Shown one piece after another: positions 1 through 9,081 of a DNA stretch of 64,000 bases. The notes beneath the pieces were generated by a model. It worked only from the letters and a program-made list of their open reading frames with translations. It did no database searches and was not told where the DNA came from. Numbering within the stretch: position 1 is the first letter of the stretch; the number at the start of each line of letters is the position of its first letter. The stretch spans positions 186,001-250,000 of the forward strand of contig CAWAOP010000019.1 in NCBI GenBank assembly GCA_963783505.1. Direction: 5' to 3'. Both the position numbers and the translations under genes were made by a program. The DNA comes from BOG-224 sp963783505. GTDB lineage: Bacteria > Acidobacteriota > Terriglobia > Bryobacterales > Bryobacteraceae.

Positions 1-382
1 GCTGAGCGTAAGCCTGGCCTGCACGGGCTTCCCAAACCGCAAGCGCAACGCGAATGCGAACATCCATTTCTATTACCAGATGGCCATGGCTTCGCACGGC
101 GTGCGCCGCACGGGATCGGCGGCGCTCGATCTGGCTTACGTGGCGTGCGGGAGGCTGGACGTTTTTTGGGAATTCGGTCTGAACCCGTGGGACCAGGCGG
201 CGGGCGCGTTGCTGGTTGAGGAAGCCGGAGGCCGCGTGTCGGACATGAACGGCGGCCCGCTCAATGTTGTCTCGTCGCCTCATATTCTCGCGGATAACGG
301 ATTGTTGCACCAGGAAACCGTGGCCTTCCTATCGGAGATCTTCGCCGGCCGGTTCCGCAACCCGATGCCGGAAATAGGCTAG
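1..382 (+). CDS. inositol monophosphatase family protein, 3' part
   Basis: This is the C-terminal part of an inositol-monophosphatase-family enzyme; the start lies left of the window. Reading from base 2 the frame is open to the stop at 380-382. Near the middle it shows the family signature WDQAAGALLVEEAGG, the second metal-binding motif whose Asp ligates catalytic Mg2+, preceded by the usual RRTGSAALDLAYVACG segment. Family members hydrolyse inositol phosphates or related sugar phosphates (SuhB, CysQ and HisN types); the visible part cannot decide the substrate. Family identity is confident, exact role unknown. Confidence 0.88.
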   Translation, partial: LSVSLACTGFPNRKRNANANIHFYYQMAMASHGVRRTGSAALDLAYVACGRLDVFWEFGLNPWDQAAGALLVEEAGGRVSDMNGGPLNVVSSPHILADNGLLHQETVAFLSEIFAGRFRNPMPEIG

Positions 383-690
383 GCTTGGGCTCCGCGCTTG
401 CCGGTTGAACTGGCCCCGCGCCTCCTGGGCTGGCGTGCTCGTGTTCTGGCCGCATGATTTCGCGCTTATGCAAGCCTCCGCTCCCTAACCCGGCTCGGTT
501 CGAGGGCGCGCGGTATTTTGCGGGGGCTTCGTGGAAGGCGCCACGGGGCTCACGCCTGGACCAAAAAGGGCGCCCCGACGGCCGCCTTCTCTCGCCCCCC
601 CTGCCGCCAAACGCCCCTCGTTGCGTATAGGACTAATTTGCATCGGCAGCATGGTAGGATAATCTCGGTTCGTTGAAGGGAGTTATTCGA
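383..690. other. intergenic stretch, nothing recognised
   Basis: About 300 bases between the phosphatase stop and the PEP-CTERM gene. I see no convincing ORF, RNA gene or strong hairpin; only the Shine-Dalgarno AAGGGAG at 676-682 that serves the next gene. Confidence 0.5.
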
Positions 691-1293
691 TTGCGTGTTG
701 CCGCAGCGCTTTTTCTTTGGTTTGCATTACTGCAACCTGGCCTCCGGGCCGACACGGTAGTCCTTGACTTCGAAAGTTTTCCGGACAGCACCCCGCTGAC
801 TACGCAGTTCCCCGGATTGACGTTTTCGAACGCCACCGTGATTACGGCCGGGATCGGTCTCGACGAATTCGAATTCCCGCCGAACTCGGGCACGAATGTC
901 GCTTTCGACGACGGCGCCCCGATCACTATCGATTTCGCCGGTCCGATCAGCATCTTCGGCGGCTATTTCACGCATACGGAGCCGCTCACAGTGACGGCGT
1001 TCGATGCCAACGGCAACCCGGTGGCGTCGGCCTCGTCGCTTTATTCCGACAACCTCGGATTATCCGGGGATGCGGGCAGCAGCCCGAACGAGTATGTGGG
1101 AATCGATTACGATCCCGGCTTTTCCAGCGTCCTGATCGAGGCCGATTCTGGGGGCGATTCGTTCACCATGGACGACATGACTTTCGGTACGCCGGAACCG
1201 GGGACAGCGGCGTTGGGCCTCATTGCCCTCGCTCTGACGCTTGGCGGCGGCTCCGCGATCCGGCGAGGCGGTCCTAACAGCGGACGGCGGTAA
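691..1293 (+). CDS. PEP-CTERM sorting domain protein
   Basis: Secreted protein of about 200 residues. An N-terminal signal peptide (hydrophobic run ending near LRA) is followed by a beta-rich region (DTVVLDFESFP start) and a C-terminal PEP-CTERM tripartite signal: PEP, a hydrophobic helix (LGLIALALTLGGG) and a short arginine-rich tail. Such proteins are substrates of exosortase, which cleaves at PEP and releases or anchors the protein at the cell surface. I chose the TTG at 691 because AAGGGAG at 676-682 sits 8 bases upstream; an in-frame TTG at 673 would overlap that site. No exosortase gene is in the window. The function of the mature domain is unknown. Confidence 0.8.
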   Translation: MRVAAALFLWFALLQPGLRADTVVLDFESFPDSTPLTTQFPGLTFSNATVITAGIGLDEFEFPPNSGTNVAFDDGAPITIDFAGPISIFGGYFTHTEPLTVTAFDANGNPVASASSLYSDNLGLSGDAGSSPNEYVGIDYDPGFSSVLIEADSGGDSFTMDDMTFGTPEPGTAALGLIALALTLGGGSAIRRGGPNSGRR

Positions 1294-1420
1294 CGGGCCA
1301 TGCGATCCGCATCGCGCGGGCGTTCTTCCGGATGTCCAGTCGGGCAAAGAGCGACAGCGGCCCATGTAACTCCGCCGAATATTGTTTCGGCGTACTAATA
1401 AGACAAGGGTGCGTGAACAA

Positions 1421-3976
1421 ATGAAGAGACTCATTCCGGCAATTCTGGCTGCGGCCACGTGCAGTTTGGGCGCAACTTACTCGGTCGGGCTGCCAGCGTC
1501 GGTTCCGGCTACGGTGCAGGTGAATACGGCTACGACTCTCACTGTTACCTCCGTGATTTCGCCTGCCCCAATCTCGGGCGGCGTCAACCTGCTTCAGGTT
1601 GCTGCAAACGGCTCCCAGACGATACTGGGCGTGATGCACGATGACGGGAAGAACGGCGACGCCGTGGCCGGCGATGGCATTTTTGCGCTTCAGGTCCCTG
1701 TGAATGCGCCGAAGACCGGCCAGATACAGTTTCAAGTCTCGGCCGCTTTCACTGGCCAACTGAAGAGAACGCTCTCTTCAACGCTTTCGGTGAATATCTG
1801 GGCCCCTCCGCCGGTCTGCAATCCGGGGAATCAGACCGTTTTCCGCGCAGGCTTCACCGGCCAACTGGATGGGTCCGCCTCTCAAGCTCTCGATGGCTGG
1901 AACACGCTGACCTATCTCTGGCAGGAGCTGTCCGGACCGTCGCAGGTAAGTTTCTCGAGCGCTACCGTGGCCAAGCCTCAGCTCTCGAGTGTGAGCGCGG
2001 GATCGTATGCTTTTCAGTTGACCGTCACGGACAGCACCAGGCAATCCGCTTCATGCACGGTGAGCGACGGCGCGGTGGTCACCGACAACAATTACGTGGT
2101 GAGCACCGGAAACGCCACGGCAGACAGTTTGCTCGGCCCGATGATCATGTGGGGAGCCAATCCATGGCCCTGGTTCGATAAACAGAACAAGGAACTGGCC
2201 GATCTGCAGATCGCCGGCATGGATACCAACTTCGCGGACTATTGGGACACGAACGCCGATCCCGGGGGCGCCGTGGCCGTGACGAGCGGCAGCGCGATCC
2301 TGGTGGGAACCAACACGCATTTCACGACCACGCTGTGCCAGGGGGCGACGGGGAATCCCACCGTGCCGCAACTCGCGCCCTCCGGAATGGTATTGGTGCT
2401 GTGGCACAATCACGGGGCGAACCGGATGCTGAACCGTCCCGCGAGTTGCACGGACGATACGCATGTGACGATGACGGATCAGACTTGGTTTAATGAGTCG
2501 GGGATGACGTATAGCGCGAGCGGTTCGACGGCGGTCTACAACTGGGGCTGGAGTCAGGTTTCGACTCCGGGCAACTACTACGACAACGTGGCCGCGTACT
2601 ATTCGCTGTACTACCGGACGGGGATCGCGACGTACCTGAACGCAGCCCGGAAGCTGGCCGACCGGGTGTGGTCGAGTCCGATGCTGAACCAAGGGGGGGT
2701 GACGTCCGAGCCCGACTCGGGATATATCTATACGGGTCGCTCGCACGGGCTGCTAGGCATTGTGCTCCGGGCATTTGACGGCAGGCCGGATATGTGGCCG
2801 GGGCTGCGTAACATGTGGTCGAAGGCCATGCAGTATCTGGGATTGGATTCGGCGAGCCTATGGGGAATGTGGGACCAGCGTGAGGTGGCCTATCACTTGA
2901 TCGAAACGTCGTATTGCGCCCAATACGATCCCAGCAGCACGTGGCAGTCGACCTGCCAGACGGCGATCGTCAACTCGCTGGCAGCCTCCGGGGCCAACGC
3001 CGTATGGCAGCCGGAGACGGCTCCGGATGGGAGCCTTCCGGCCTTAGAGTTCACGGGCGGCGGTTCGCAGAAAGGGAACGGGTGGAACTCGTATTCGACG
3101 TGGAACGACAATCCATTGTCATGTGTGGATCTGACTCCCGGCAGCGCGACGGTGACTGGTCACAACACGCACTGGACGTCAGGCATGTTTCCGGCGAATA
3201 AGATCTGGTTTTTGAAGGGCACGTTGGGAGTAGACGCGCATCATAATCCTGCGCTCGACAATTCCACCGGCGAGAGCGTGATGTACCAGGTGGCTTCGCT
3301 GCAGAGCGCCACGCAGTTGACGCTGAGCACCCCGTATGCCGGGACATTGGGAAGGACCGCCGACCCGGTGAGCTGCACGGCCGGCGCGAACAACGGATGG
3401 GCGGTAGTCGGCCAGGGCGACGGAGGCGAGTGGCTCGGGGGCTACGGCAGTTACCCATTCATGGAGGGAATCCAGACCGTGGCTTATGCGCGGGCGGCGC
3501 AGGCCCTTGCTGCCAGTTCTCCGGCCAACGCGGCGCTGGCCTGGAATCTGGGGGGGAATCTGGCGAACTGGCTCGAGAAGTACGCATATGCGGACCCGGC
3601 GTACGGAGGGACGGGCGGGATGTACTACTTCGCAAGCTTCGTGGGGTGCTCCTACCCCGTGCAGACCGCGTCCTGCACGCGGGGACTCACTCCGAGTCAG
3701 AACCGCACGGATTCCGCCGAAGCCATACAAGGGATGATGATGATCTATCAGCACACCGGGGACCCGAATCTGAGGAATTTCATCGACACCCTGTATACGC
3801 AGATGTATTCCAAGCTGGGTACCAGCCCGCAGTTTCCGGGTGACGGCTTATACCTCAATGACTTGGATGACGGGCAGCCCTACATGACGGGCGGGCCCGC
3901 GGGGAACAAGTGGCTCGGCTTCTTTTTCGGCTTCGATAATGGCGGGGCGTGGCCCGCGATGCGGCTGGTAAGGTAG
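1421..3976 (+). CDS. large secreted multidomain protein of unknown function
   Basis: About 850 residues with a signal peptide (MKRLIPAILAAATCSLG). Residues about 20-130 form a beta-rich domain with a DDGKNGDAVAGDGIF motif, seen in choice-of-anchor/Ig-like extracellular modules. A PKD-like domain follows (about 130-230, ending in FQLTVTDSTRQSASC). The remaining 600 residues are rich in Trp, Tyr and Gly with helical segments (AAYYSLYYRTGIATYLNAARKL) that recall alpha/alpha-barrel carbohydrate-active proteins, but I see no diagnostic catalytic motif. The ATG at 1421 is preferred over the upstream TTG at 1382 because it begins the signal peptide and has AAGGG 11 bases upstream. It is convergent with the glycosylase gene. 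Secretion is confident; function is not assigned. Confidence 0.7.
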   Translation: MKRLIPAILAAATCSLGATYSVGLPASVPATVQVNTATTLTVTSVISPAPISGGVNLLQVAANGSQTILGVMHDDGKNGDAVAGDGIFALQVPVNAPKTGQIQFQVSAAFTGQLKRTLSSTLSVNIWAPPPVCNPGNQTVFRAGFTGQLDGSASQALDGWNTLTYLWQELSGPSQVSFSSATVAKPQLSSVSAGSYAFQLTVTDSTRQSASCTVSDGAVVTDNNYVVSTGNATADSLLGPMIMWGANPWPWFDKQNKELADLQIAGMDTNFADYWDTNADPGGAVAVTSGSAILVGTNTHFTTTLCQGATGNPTVPQLAPSGMVLVLWHNHGANRMLNRPASCTDDTHVTMTDQTWFNESGMTYSASGSTAVYNWGWSQVSTPGNYYDNVAAYYSLYYRTGIATYLNAARKLADRVWSSPMLNQGGVTSEPDSGYIYTGRSHGLLGIVLRAFDGRPDMWPGLRNMWSKAMQYLGLDSASLWGMWDQREVAYHLIETSYCAQYDPSSTWQSTCQTAIVNSLAASGANAVWQPETAPDGSLPALEFTGGGSQKGNGWNSYSTWNDNPLSCVDLTPGSATVTGHNTHWTSGMFPANKIWFLKGTLGVDAHHNPALDNSTGESVMYQVASLQSATQLTLSTPYAGTLGRTADPVSCTAGANNGWAVVGQGDGGEWLGGYGSYPFMEGIQTVAYARAAQALAASSPANAALAWNLGGNLANWLEKYAYADPAYGGTGGMYYFASFVGCSYPVQTASCTRGLTPSQNRTDSAEAIQGMMMIYQHTGDPNLRNFIDTLYTQMYSKLGTSPQFPGDGLYLNDLDDGQPYMTGGPAGNKWLGFFFGFDNGGAWPAMRLVR

Positions 3977-3990
3977 AAGCCGCCAGGGGA

Positions 3991-4890
3991 TCAATGGCGC
4001 CGCAGTTCTTCGAGTTCGTCGAGCGTGCGGGGCCAGTCCGGGCCGAGCAGGCGGGAAAGGCCGCGATCGGCGAGCACTCGTCCGCCGGTCTGGCAGGGGG
4101 CGCAGTAATTCGTCTCGTTGTCCGCGTAGCGGATGCGCAGCACTTTCGCGCCGCAGCGCGGGCAGGGCTCGCCGTACCGTCCATGGACGGCCATCCCGTC
4201 GCGGAATGCGGTGACCTTCTCCGGGAAGCGCTCTCGCGCCGCATTGCACATGCGGCGCCGCCATTCTTCGAGGGCTCCACGGGCCGCCGTGAAAAGCCGA
4301 GCCCATTCTTCGGGCGTCAGCTTGCCGGTCAGCGCGATCGGCGAGAGGCGGGCGGTGTGGAGGATCTCATCCGAATAGGCGTTTCCGACGCCGCTCACGA
4401 TGCGAGGGTCCGTGAGCGCACGCTTCAACGTCCGGTTCTCGCGTGTGAGCGCGGAGCGAAAGTCATCGAGCGTGGACGAGAGGATCTCGACGCCGCCGGG
4501 GTCCATGGCGCCGAGCGCTGCCTCCCCGGCCACCACATGCAAAGATGCTCGACGCTTGGAACCGGCTTCGGTGAGCGTGAGCGATCCCCGCGGAAAATCG
4601 AAAGCCGCAAGGTTTGGACGGCCTTTCAGAGATGCGCCCGGAGGCTTCCAGTGCAGGCGCCCCGCGATCATCAGGTGCAGCACGAGCCAGAGATCGCCTT
4701 CGAGGCCGATGGCGATCCGTTTTCCCACCCGCCGCAACTCGCGAACGGTTCTTCCCTCGGCATCGGAGAACGCGGGCGCGGCCGTTCTCAGAAGAAATGG
4801 GCTGCCCAGGCGAATATGTTCCAGCGGCTGGCCGATGGTTCGCGGCTCCAGCGCCGTGATGTAGGCTTCAATGTCCGGCAACTCGGGCAT
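3991..4890 (-). CDS. mutM: Fpg/Nei-family DNA glycosylase
   Basis: A 299-residue base-excision repair enzyme. It begins MPELPDIE: after Met removal Pro2 is the catalytic nucleophile and Glu3 the catalytic acid of the Fpg/Nei family. The H2TH region reads SGVGNAYSDEILHTARLSP. A C-terminal zinc finger CPRC-x16-CAPC followed by a GGR segment binds the lesion strand. Such enzymes excise oxidised purines (8-oxoguanine, FaPy) and nick the backbone by beta/delta elimination. The start matches the family exactly. A roughly 35-residue tail follows the zinc finger and is longer than usual. Fpg is more likely than Nei, but the two are hard to separate by eye. Confidence 0.9.
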   Translation of the reverse strand: MPELPDIEAYITALEPRTIGQPLEHIRLGSPFLLRTAAPAFSDAEGRTVRELRRVGKRIAIGLEGDLWLVLHLMIAGRLHWKPPGASLKGRPNLAAFDFPRGSLTLTEAGSKRRASLHVVAGEAALGAMDPGGVEILSSTLDDFRSALTRENRTLKRALTDPRIVSGVGNAYSDEILHTARLSPIALTGKLTPEEWARLFTAARGALEEWRRRMCNAARERFPEKVTAFRDGMAVHGRYGEPCPRCGAKVLRIRYADNETNYCAPCQTGGRVLADRGLSRLLGPDWPRTLDELEELRRH

Positions 4891-4941
4891 CCCTTCCCAG
4901 CTTGAACGTCCGAGTGCGAATTGGCAAGGCCGGGGCGATCA

Positions 4942-4970
4942 TTGACAGTAGGACGTAAGCGAGAGAAAAT
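4942..4970 (+). promoter_or_regulatory. sigma70-type promoter for the VWA gene at 5010
   Basis: A perfect -35 TTGACA (4942-4947), a 17-base spacer, then GAAAAT (4965-4970), four of six matches to the -10 consensus. Transcription would start near 4977, leaving a leader of about 33 bases that carries GAGGGG at 4995-5000 nine bases before the GTG start. Confidence 0.5.
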
Positions 4971-5009
4971 CGTGCCTAGCCCGCGCTTCGGGCCGAGGGG
5001 ACATCCCGC

Positions 5010-7106
5010 GTGGAATCCGCCAAGAGATTATTGTTCGCGCTGCCGCTCGTTGTAGGCTTCGGTCTTGCGCAAGGCCCCGCGTCGAACGCCCCTCAGGCGT
5101 CGGCCACGGGCCCGAGCACGGTGATACGGATCGACGTCAACCTGGTGCAGGTGGACGCGGTGGTTACGGATTCGCACGGGAAGCGCGTCACCGATCTCAA
5201 GCCATCCGATTTCGAGATCCTGCAGGACGGCAAGCCGCAGAGCATCTCGAATTTCTCGTACGTCACAACCAAGCCCGCAGGCGCGGTTCCGGCGCCCGTC
5301 CGGCAGGCGGCGCAACCCAAAGCGGTGAAGGGCGAGCCGCAGCCACCGCCCGTTCCGCCGTCGCCGGCCGCGATTAACCGCACGATGGCGCTAGTGGTGG
5401 ATGACCTCGGGCTGGCGGGCGAGAACATCCCGCGCGTTCGCGACGCCATCCACAATTTTCTCGACCAGCAAATGCGTCCAGGCGATCTGGTAGCCATCGT
5501 TCGAACCAGCGCGGGCATGGGATCTCTGCAGCAGTTCACCACCGATAAGCGGTTACTCTACGCGGCGCTGGAGCGGGTGAAATACGGGCAGAGCCTCAAC
5601 CGCGTGGGAATGAGCAGCTTCACTCCGCTGGGTTCGGGCGGGCGGGCCGACGCGACCGTGAACCGTTTCCGCGAGTGGAGCCTCGAGGTGGGCAGCCTGG
5701 CGGCCGTTCGATTCGTGGTGAACTCCATGGGCGGGCTGCCGGGCCGCAAGTCCGTAGTGCTGTTTACCGAGAGCACCCGCGTGATTTTCCGGGGAGCGAG
5801 CGACGGGATGGTGGCCGATGCCATCCAGCAACTCAACGACGCAGCCAGCCGCGCCATGGTGGTGATTCATAGCGTCGATCCTCGCGGCTTGGTGAACTAC
5901 AATGCCACGGCTGCCGATCGAGCCGGGGGCAGGGCGGCTACCCGTGTGGCCGGGCGGCGGCAGCAGCAGGTCATGGACACCGAGCAGGGGATGACCGAAA
6001 TCTCCGAGGCTAGCGGCGGACTGTTCCTCGATGAGAACGATCTGACGCAGGCCGTGCGCGAAGCGGCGGAAGATAGCGACGGCTACTACCTGATCGGCTA
6101 CCGTCCGGACCCGCAGACTTTCGAACCGGAGCGGAACGGCAAGCCGAGGTTTCACAGCCTTGATGTGAAGGTGAAGCAGGCGGGGTTGAGCGTTCGGTCG
6201 CGCGACGGGTTTTTCGGCGAGCCCAGCGGCGGACCCGCGGTGGAGCGCACGCGCGAAGCGGAGATTGTTCGTGCTCTGCAATCGCCTTTCGCCGCCGCCG
6301 CGATTCACCCCCGGCTGACCGCGGTGTTCTCGACTCAGCCGCAGATCGGCTCGTTTATCGGGGCGCTGCTCTACTTCGATCCGAGGGAATTGAAGTGGTC
6401 CATCGAGCCGGACGGGCAGCACAAGGCGAAGGTCGATCTTGCGGCGGCGGCGTTCGACGCGGATGGCGTCGCGCTTTCGCCCGTCGATTCGACCTATACC
6501 TTGCAGTTCAATCAGCAGCAATACGACGGCGCGATGAAGAAGGGCCTGTCGTTCGCCATGCGCGTGCCCGTCGGCAAACCGGGGCCGTACCTGGTGAGGG
6601 CGGCGTTGCGCGATCCGGCGGCGGAGGGAAGCGGATCGGCCCAGCAGTTCGTCGAAGTGCCGGACCTTGCTAACGGGCGCCTTGCGCTATCCGGCATCGT
6701 ACTCAGCGAGAACGGCGGCAAGACAACCGCCGATCTACCTCAGACTTCGTCCCCCGGCCAGGACTCGACCGGAGGGGCCGCGCGGCGCATATTCCGAAAC
6801 GGCGCGGCGGTGACGTATGGTTACCAGGTTCTCAACGCCAGGACGGGCCCCGGCCAGCAGCCGGAATTGGAGACGCAGACGAGGCTGTTCCGCGATGGCA
6901 AGCAGGTGTTCGCAGGAAACAGGAACGCTCTGCCGGCCGCCGCCGATGCATCCGACCCGCGGCGGCGAGAATGCGAAGGCGTCCTGACCTTGGGTTCGGA
7001 CCTGCCGCCCGGCCAGTACGTCCTTCAAGTGATCGTGACCGACAAGCTGGCCAAAGGCAGTTCCAGCACGGTGACCCAATCGACGGACTTCGAGATTGAG
7101 AAGTAG
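5010..7106 (+). CDS. secreted VWA domain protein (VWFA-related acidobacterial family)
   Basis: A 698-residue exported protein with signal peptide (LLFALPLVVGFGLAQG). Residues 30-90 carry the family opening: IRIDVNLVQVDAVVTD followed by VTDLKPSDFEILQDGKPQ. A von Willebrand A domain follows from about residue 125 (MALVVDDLGLAGENIPRVRDAI) to about 360 (DGYYLIGYRP). The usual DxSxS metal site is not intact (DDLGLAG), as is common in this family. The C-terminal half is beta-rich with no named domain. The GTG start at 5010 has GAGGGG nine bases upstream and a TTGACA promoter at 4942. The role is unknown; VWA proteins generally mediate extracellular protein binding. A paralogue lies at 49069. Confidence 0.85.
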   Translation: MESAKRLLFALPLVVGFGLAQGPASNAPQASATGPSTVIRIDVNLVQVDAVVTDSHGKRVTDLKPSDFEILQDGKPQSISNFSYVTTKPAGAVPAPVRQAAQPKAVKGEPQPPPVPPSPAAINRTMALVVDDLGLAGENIPRVRDAIHNFLDQQMRPGDLVAIVRTSAGMGSLQQFTTDKRLLYAALERVKYGQSLNRVGMSSFTPLGSGGRADATVNRFREWSLEVGSLAAVRFVVNSMGGLPGRKSVVLFTESTRVIFRGASDGMVADAIQQLNDAASRAMVVIHSVDPRGLVNYNATAADRAGGRAATRVAGRRQQQVMDTEQGMTEISEASGGLFLDENDLTQAVREAAEDSDGYYLIGYRPDPQTFEPERNGKPRFHSLDVKVKQAGLSVRSRDGFFGEPSGGPAVERTREAEIVRALQSPFAAAAIHPRLTAVFSTQPQIGSFIGALLYFDPRELKWSIEPDGQHKAKVDLAAAAFDADGVALSPVDSTYTLQFNQQQYDGAMKKGLSFAMRVPVGKPGPYLVRAALRDPAAEGSGSAQQFVEVPDLANGRLALSGIVLSENGGKTTADLPQTSSPGQDSTGGAARRIFRNGAAVTYGYQVLNARTGPGQQPELETQTRLFRDGKQVFAGNRNALPAAADASDPRRRECEGVLTLGSDLPPGQYVLQVIVTDKLAKGSSSTVTQSTDFEIEK

Positions 7107-7196
7107 TGCGCGGATCCCGAAGGAGGGTACGGCTAAGCGCAACCGCCGCCGCGCGGCTGCGCGGGCGAACGCCGGCGGATGGTGGAAAATGATTAC

Positions 7197-7679
7197 ATGC
7201 CCTCTATCAAACTGATCGTTCCGCTGTGCCTTTTCGCCGTTGCCGGGTTTTCCCAGCCCCAAACGTCCTTGACCGTCTCTGGCATCGGCGGCGCGACCGC
7301 CGTCCTTTCCGTTGCCGATCTCGCGAAACTGCCACAGCAGACCGTGAAGGTGACCGACCACGGAACCCCGGCCACTTTCGAGGGCGTACTGTTGACCGAC
7401 GTGCTAGGCAAAGTGGATCTGCCGCTGGGCGAGAAGTTTCACAGCACCGGGGCGTCGTACTATCTGGTGGTGGAGGCGCGGGACGGCTACCGGGCGGTCT
7501 ACGCGTGGGCCGAGCTCGATTCGTCGTTCATGGACAAGGCTGTATACGTCGTCACGAAAAAAGACGGCAAGCCGCTATCGGATAACGACGGACCGTTCCA
7601 GTTGTTGGCGCCCGGCGAGAAGCGGGCCGCCCGGTGGGTCCGGCAAGTGACGGCGCTCAAGGTTAAGAAGGCGGAGTGA
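7197..7679 (+). CDS. small secreted molybdopterin-binding-domain protein
   Basis: About 160 residues with a signal peptide (MPSIKLIVPLCLFAVAGFSQ) and a single compact domain resembling the oxidoreductase molybdopterin-binding (SUOX) fold: LTVSGIGGATAVLSVADLAKLPQQTVKV, FEGVLLTDVL and a C-terminal DNDGPFQLLAPGEKRAARWVRQV. The domain alone is far shorter than a sulfite oxidase and lacks an obvious molybdenum-ligating Cys, so enzymatic activity is doubtful; a binding role is possible. I chose the ATG at 7197, which gives a clean signal peptide, over the in-frame ATG at 7179. Confidence 0.72.
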   Translation: MPSIKLIVPLCLFAVAGFSQPQTSLTVSGIGGATAVLSVADLAKLPQQTVKVTDHGTPATFEGVLLTDVLGKVDLPLGEKFHSTGASYYLVVEARDGYRAVYAWAELDSSFMDKAVYVVTKKDGKPLSDNDGPFQLLAPGEKRAARWVRQVTALKVKKAE

Positions 7680-7712
7680 GGCAGCGAGAATCCGGCCCTG
7701 GTTCGGTTGATT

Positions 7713-7788
<76 letters not shown>

Positions 7789-7908
7789 GGCCTTGAGTGC
7801 GCCGCTCGATGCGCGCGCTCGGTGGCGTTCATCGGGCGGGCTTCCTTATTGTAGCGAACCGGGGCGCTGCGGCGCGTTGGTTAGAATGGGGTCGTAGGCG
7901 TCTATTCC

Positions 7909-9081
7909 ATGCGCTCTTTGGCGTCCCAAGCGGCGATCGCGTTCTTCGTATCGGCCCTCTTTTTCCGTCCGTGCCTGGCGCAGACGGACAACGCGGCGTT
8001 GCGCGACGCTTACGCCGCGATTGGACGCAGGGACTTCGCCGCGGCGGAAGAAAAGCTCCGGGCGGAACTGAAGGCGCATCCGGACGAGGCGGCCGCCATG
8101 AGCATGTTGGGCGTGGCGCTCGATGGGGAAGGGAAGTTCAAAGAGGCCGATGACTTCGACCGGCGCGCCATGGCGGCCGCGCCGCGCTCGGCGGACGCGC
8201 TCAACAATTACGCGAACCATCTGGGTCTCTCCGGGGACGGCAAGGGCGCGCGCGATGCCTATTTGAAGGCGCTGGCGGTCGATGCTTCGAATTCGACTGC
8301 CCTTCTCCAACTGGCCTGGATGGCTTTGCAGGACAGGAACGCGAACCAGGCCCTTGATTATCTCAAACGGATCCCGGCGGCTCAGGCCGACAGTCCGCGC
8401 GTCGGGCTGCTGAAGCTCGAAGCGCTGTACGGCACTGGGCGTACCACCGAAGCCGAGGCGCAACTCAAGAGCTTATCCGCGGATGCGGAGAAAGATCCGG
8501 CGCTGGCAGCCGCGGTGGGCCAGGTCTTGAGCCGCGCTCGTCAGTTCGAGAAAGCCGAGGCGCTGCTGACGCACGCTCAGAGCGCGGCTCCCACGAACTT
8601 CACAGTGCTGTACTCGCTCGGCGTGGTGGCGTCGCAAGCCGAGCGCTTCGACCGGGCGCGAGACGCGTTCGACGCCGCTATGCGCATCCAGCCGCGAAAC
8701 GTCGAGGTGCTTTACGGATTGGCGTGGGCGGACTACCGTCTGGGCCGGCGCGAGGCCGCCTTGGCGGTGCTGGCGCAGGCCGCGCCGCTCGCGCCGCAAC
8801 GCGCCGATATCCAGAAGCTCATCGCCATTGCCACCGGAGAGATCAAGGCGTGGGAGGATTCTCTGGCCGCTTGGGATCGCTACCTGAAACTTGCGCCGAA
8901 CGACGATGCGGCGCGGCGCGAGCGCGCCTTCATTCAGACTCGGCTGGGGCAGTTCGACGAAGGCTCCTCGGAACTGCTCGCGTACCTGGCGCGTCATCCG
9001 GAAGACGAGGCCGCCTACGTAGAGCTTGGCACGGCCGAACTGGATCAGGACCCGCCCCGCGCCATGGAGGCACCTGAGTAA
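7909..9081 (+). CDS. TPR-repeat secreted protein, N-terminal part (frame broken near 9065)
   Basis: First 390 residues of a tetratricopeptide-repeat protein that continues in the next frame. A signal peptide (IAFFVSALFFRPCLAQ) is followed by successive 34-residue helical pairs with the TPR A-G-Y/F-A-P pattern, for example AALRDAYAAIGRRDFAAAEEKLRAEL. Around 9065-9070 (ATGGAGGC) one extra G throws the frame to an early TAA at 9079. Removing it reads A-M-R-H-L-S-K-A-L-E-M-D-P-G, a normal TPR helix that runs straight into the second half. The full product would be about 896 residues. TPR proteins are scaffolds; the partner is unknown. Confidence 0.8.
   Translation: MRSLASQAAIAFFVSALFFRPCLAQTDNAALRDAYAAIGRRDFAAAEEKLRAELKAHPDEAAAMSMLGVALDGEGKFKEADDFDRRAMAAAPRSADALNNYANHLGLSGDGKGARDAYLKALAVDASNSTALLQLAWMALQDRNANQALDYLKRIPAAQADSPRVGLLKLEALYGTGRTTEAEAQLKSLSADAEKDPALAAAVGQVLSRARQFEKAEALLTHAQSAAPTNFTVLYSLGVVASQAERFDRARDAFDAAMRIQPRNVEVLYGLAWADYRLGRREAALAVLAQAAPLAPQRADIQKLIAIATGEIKAWEDSLAAWDRYLKLAPNDDAARRERAFIQTRLGQFDEGSSELLAYLARHPEDEAAYVELGTAELDQDPPRAMEAPE

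Noticed and set aside
9026..9081. Programmed ribosomal frameshift in the TPR gene
   Set aside because: No slippery heptamer or downstream pseudoknot seen, and five other genes show the same kind of one-base insertion.
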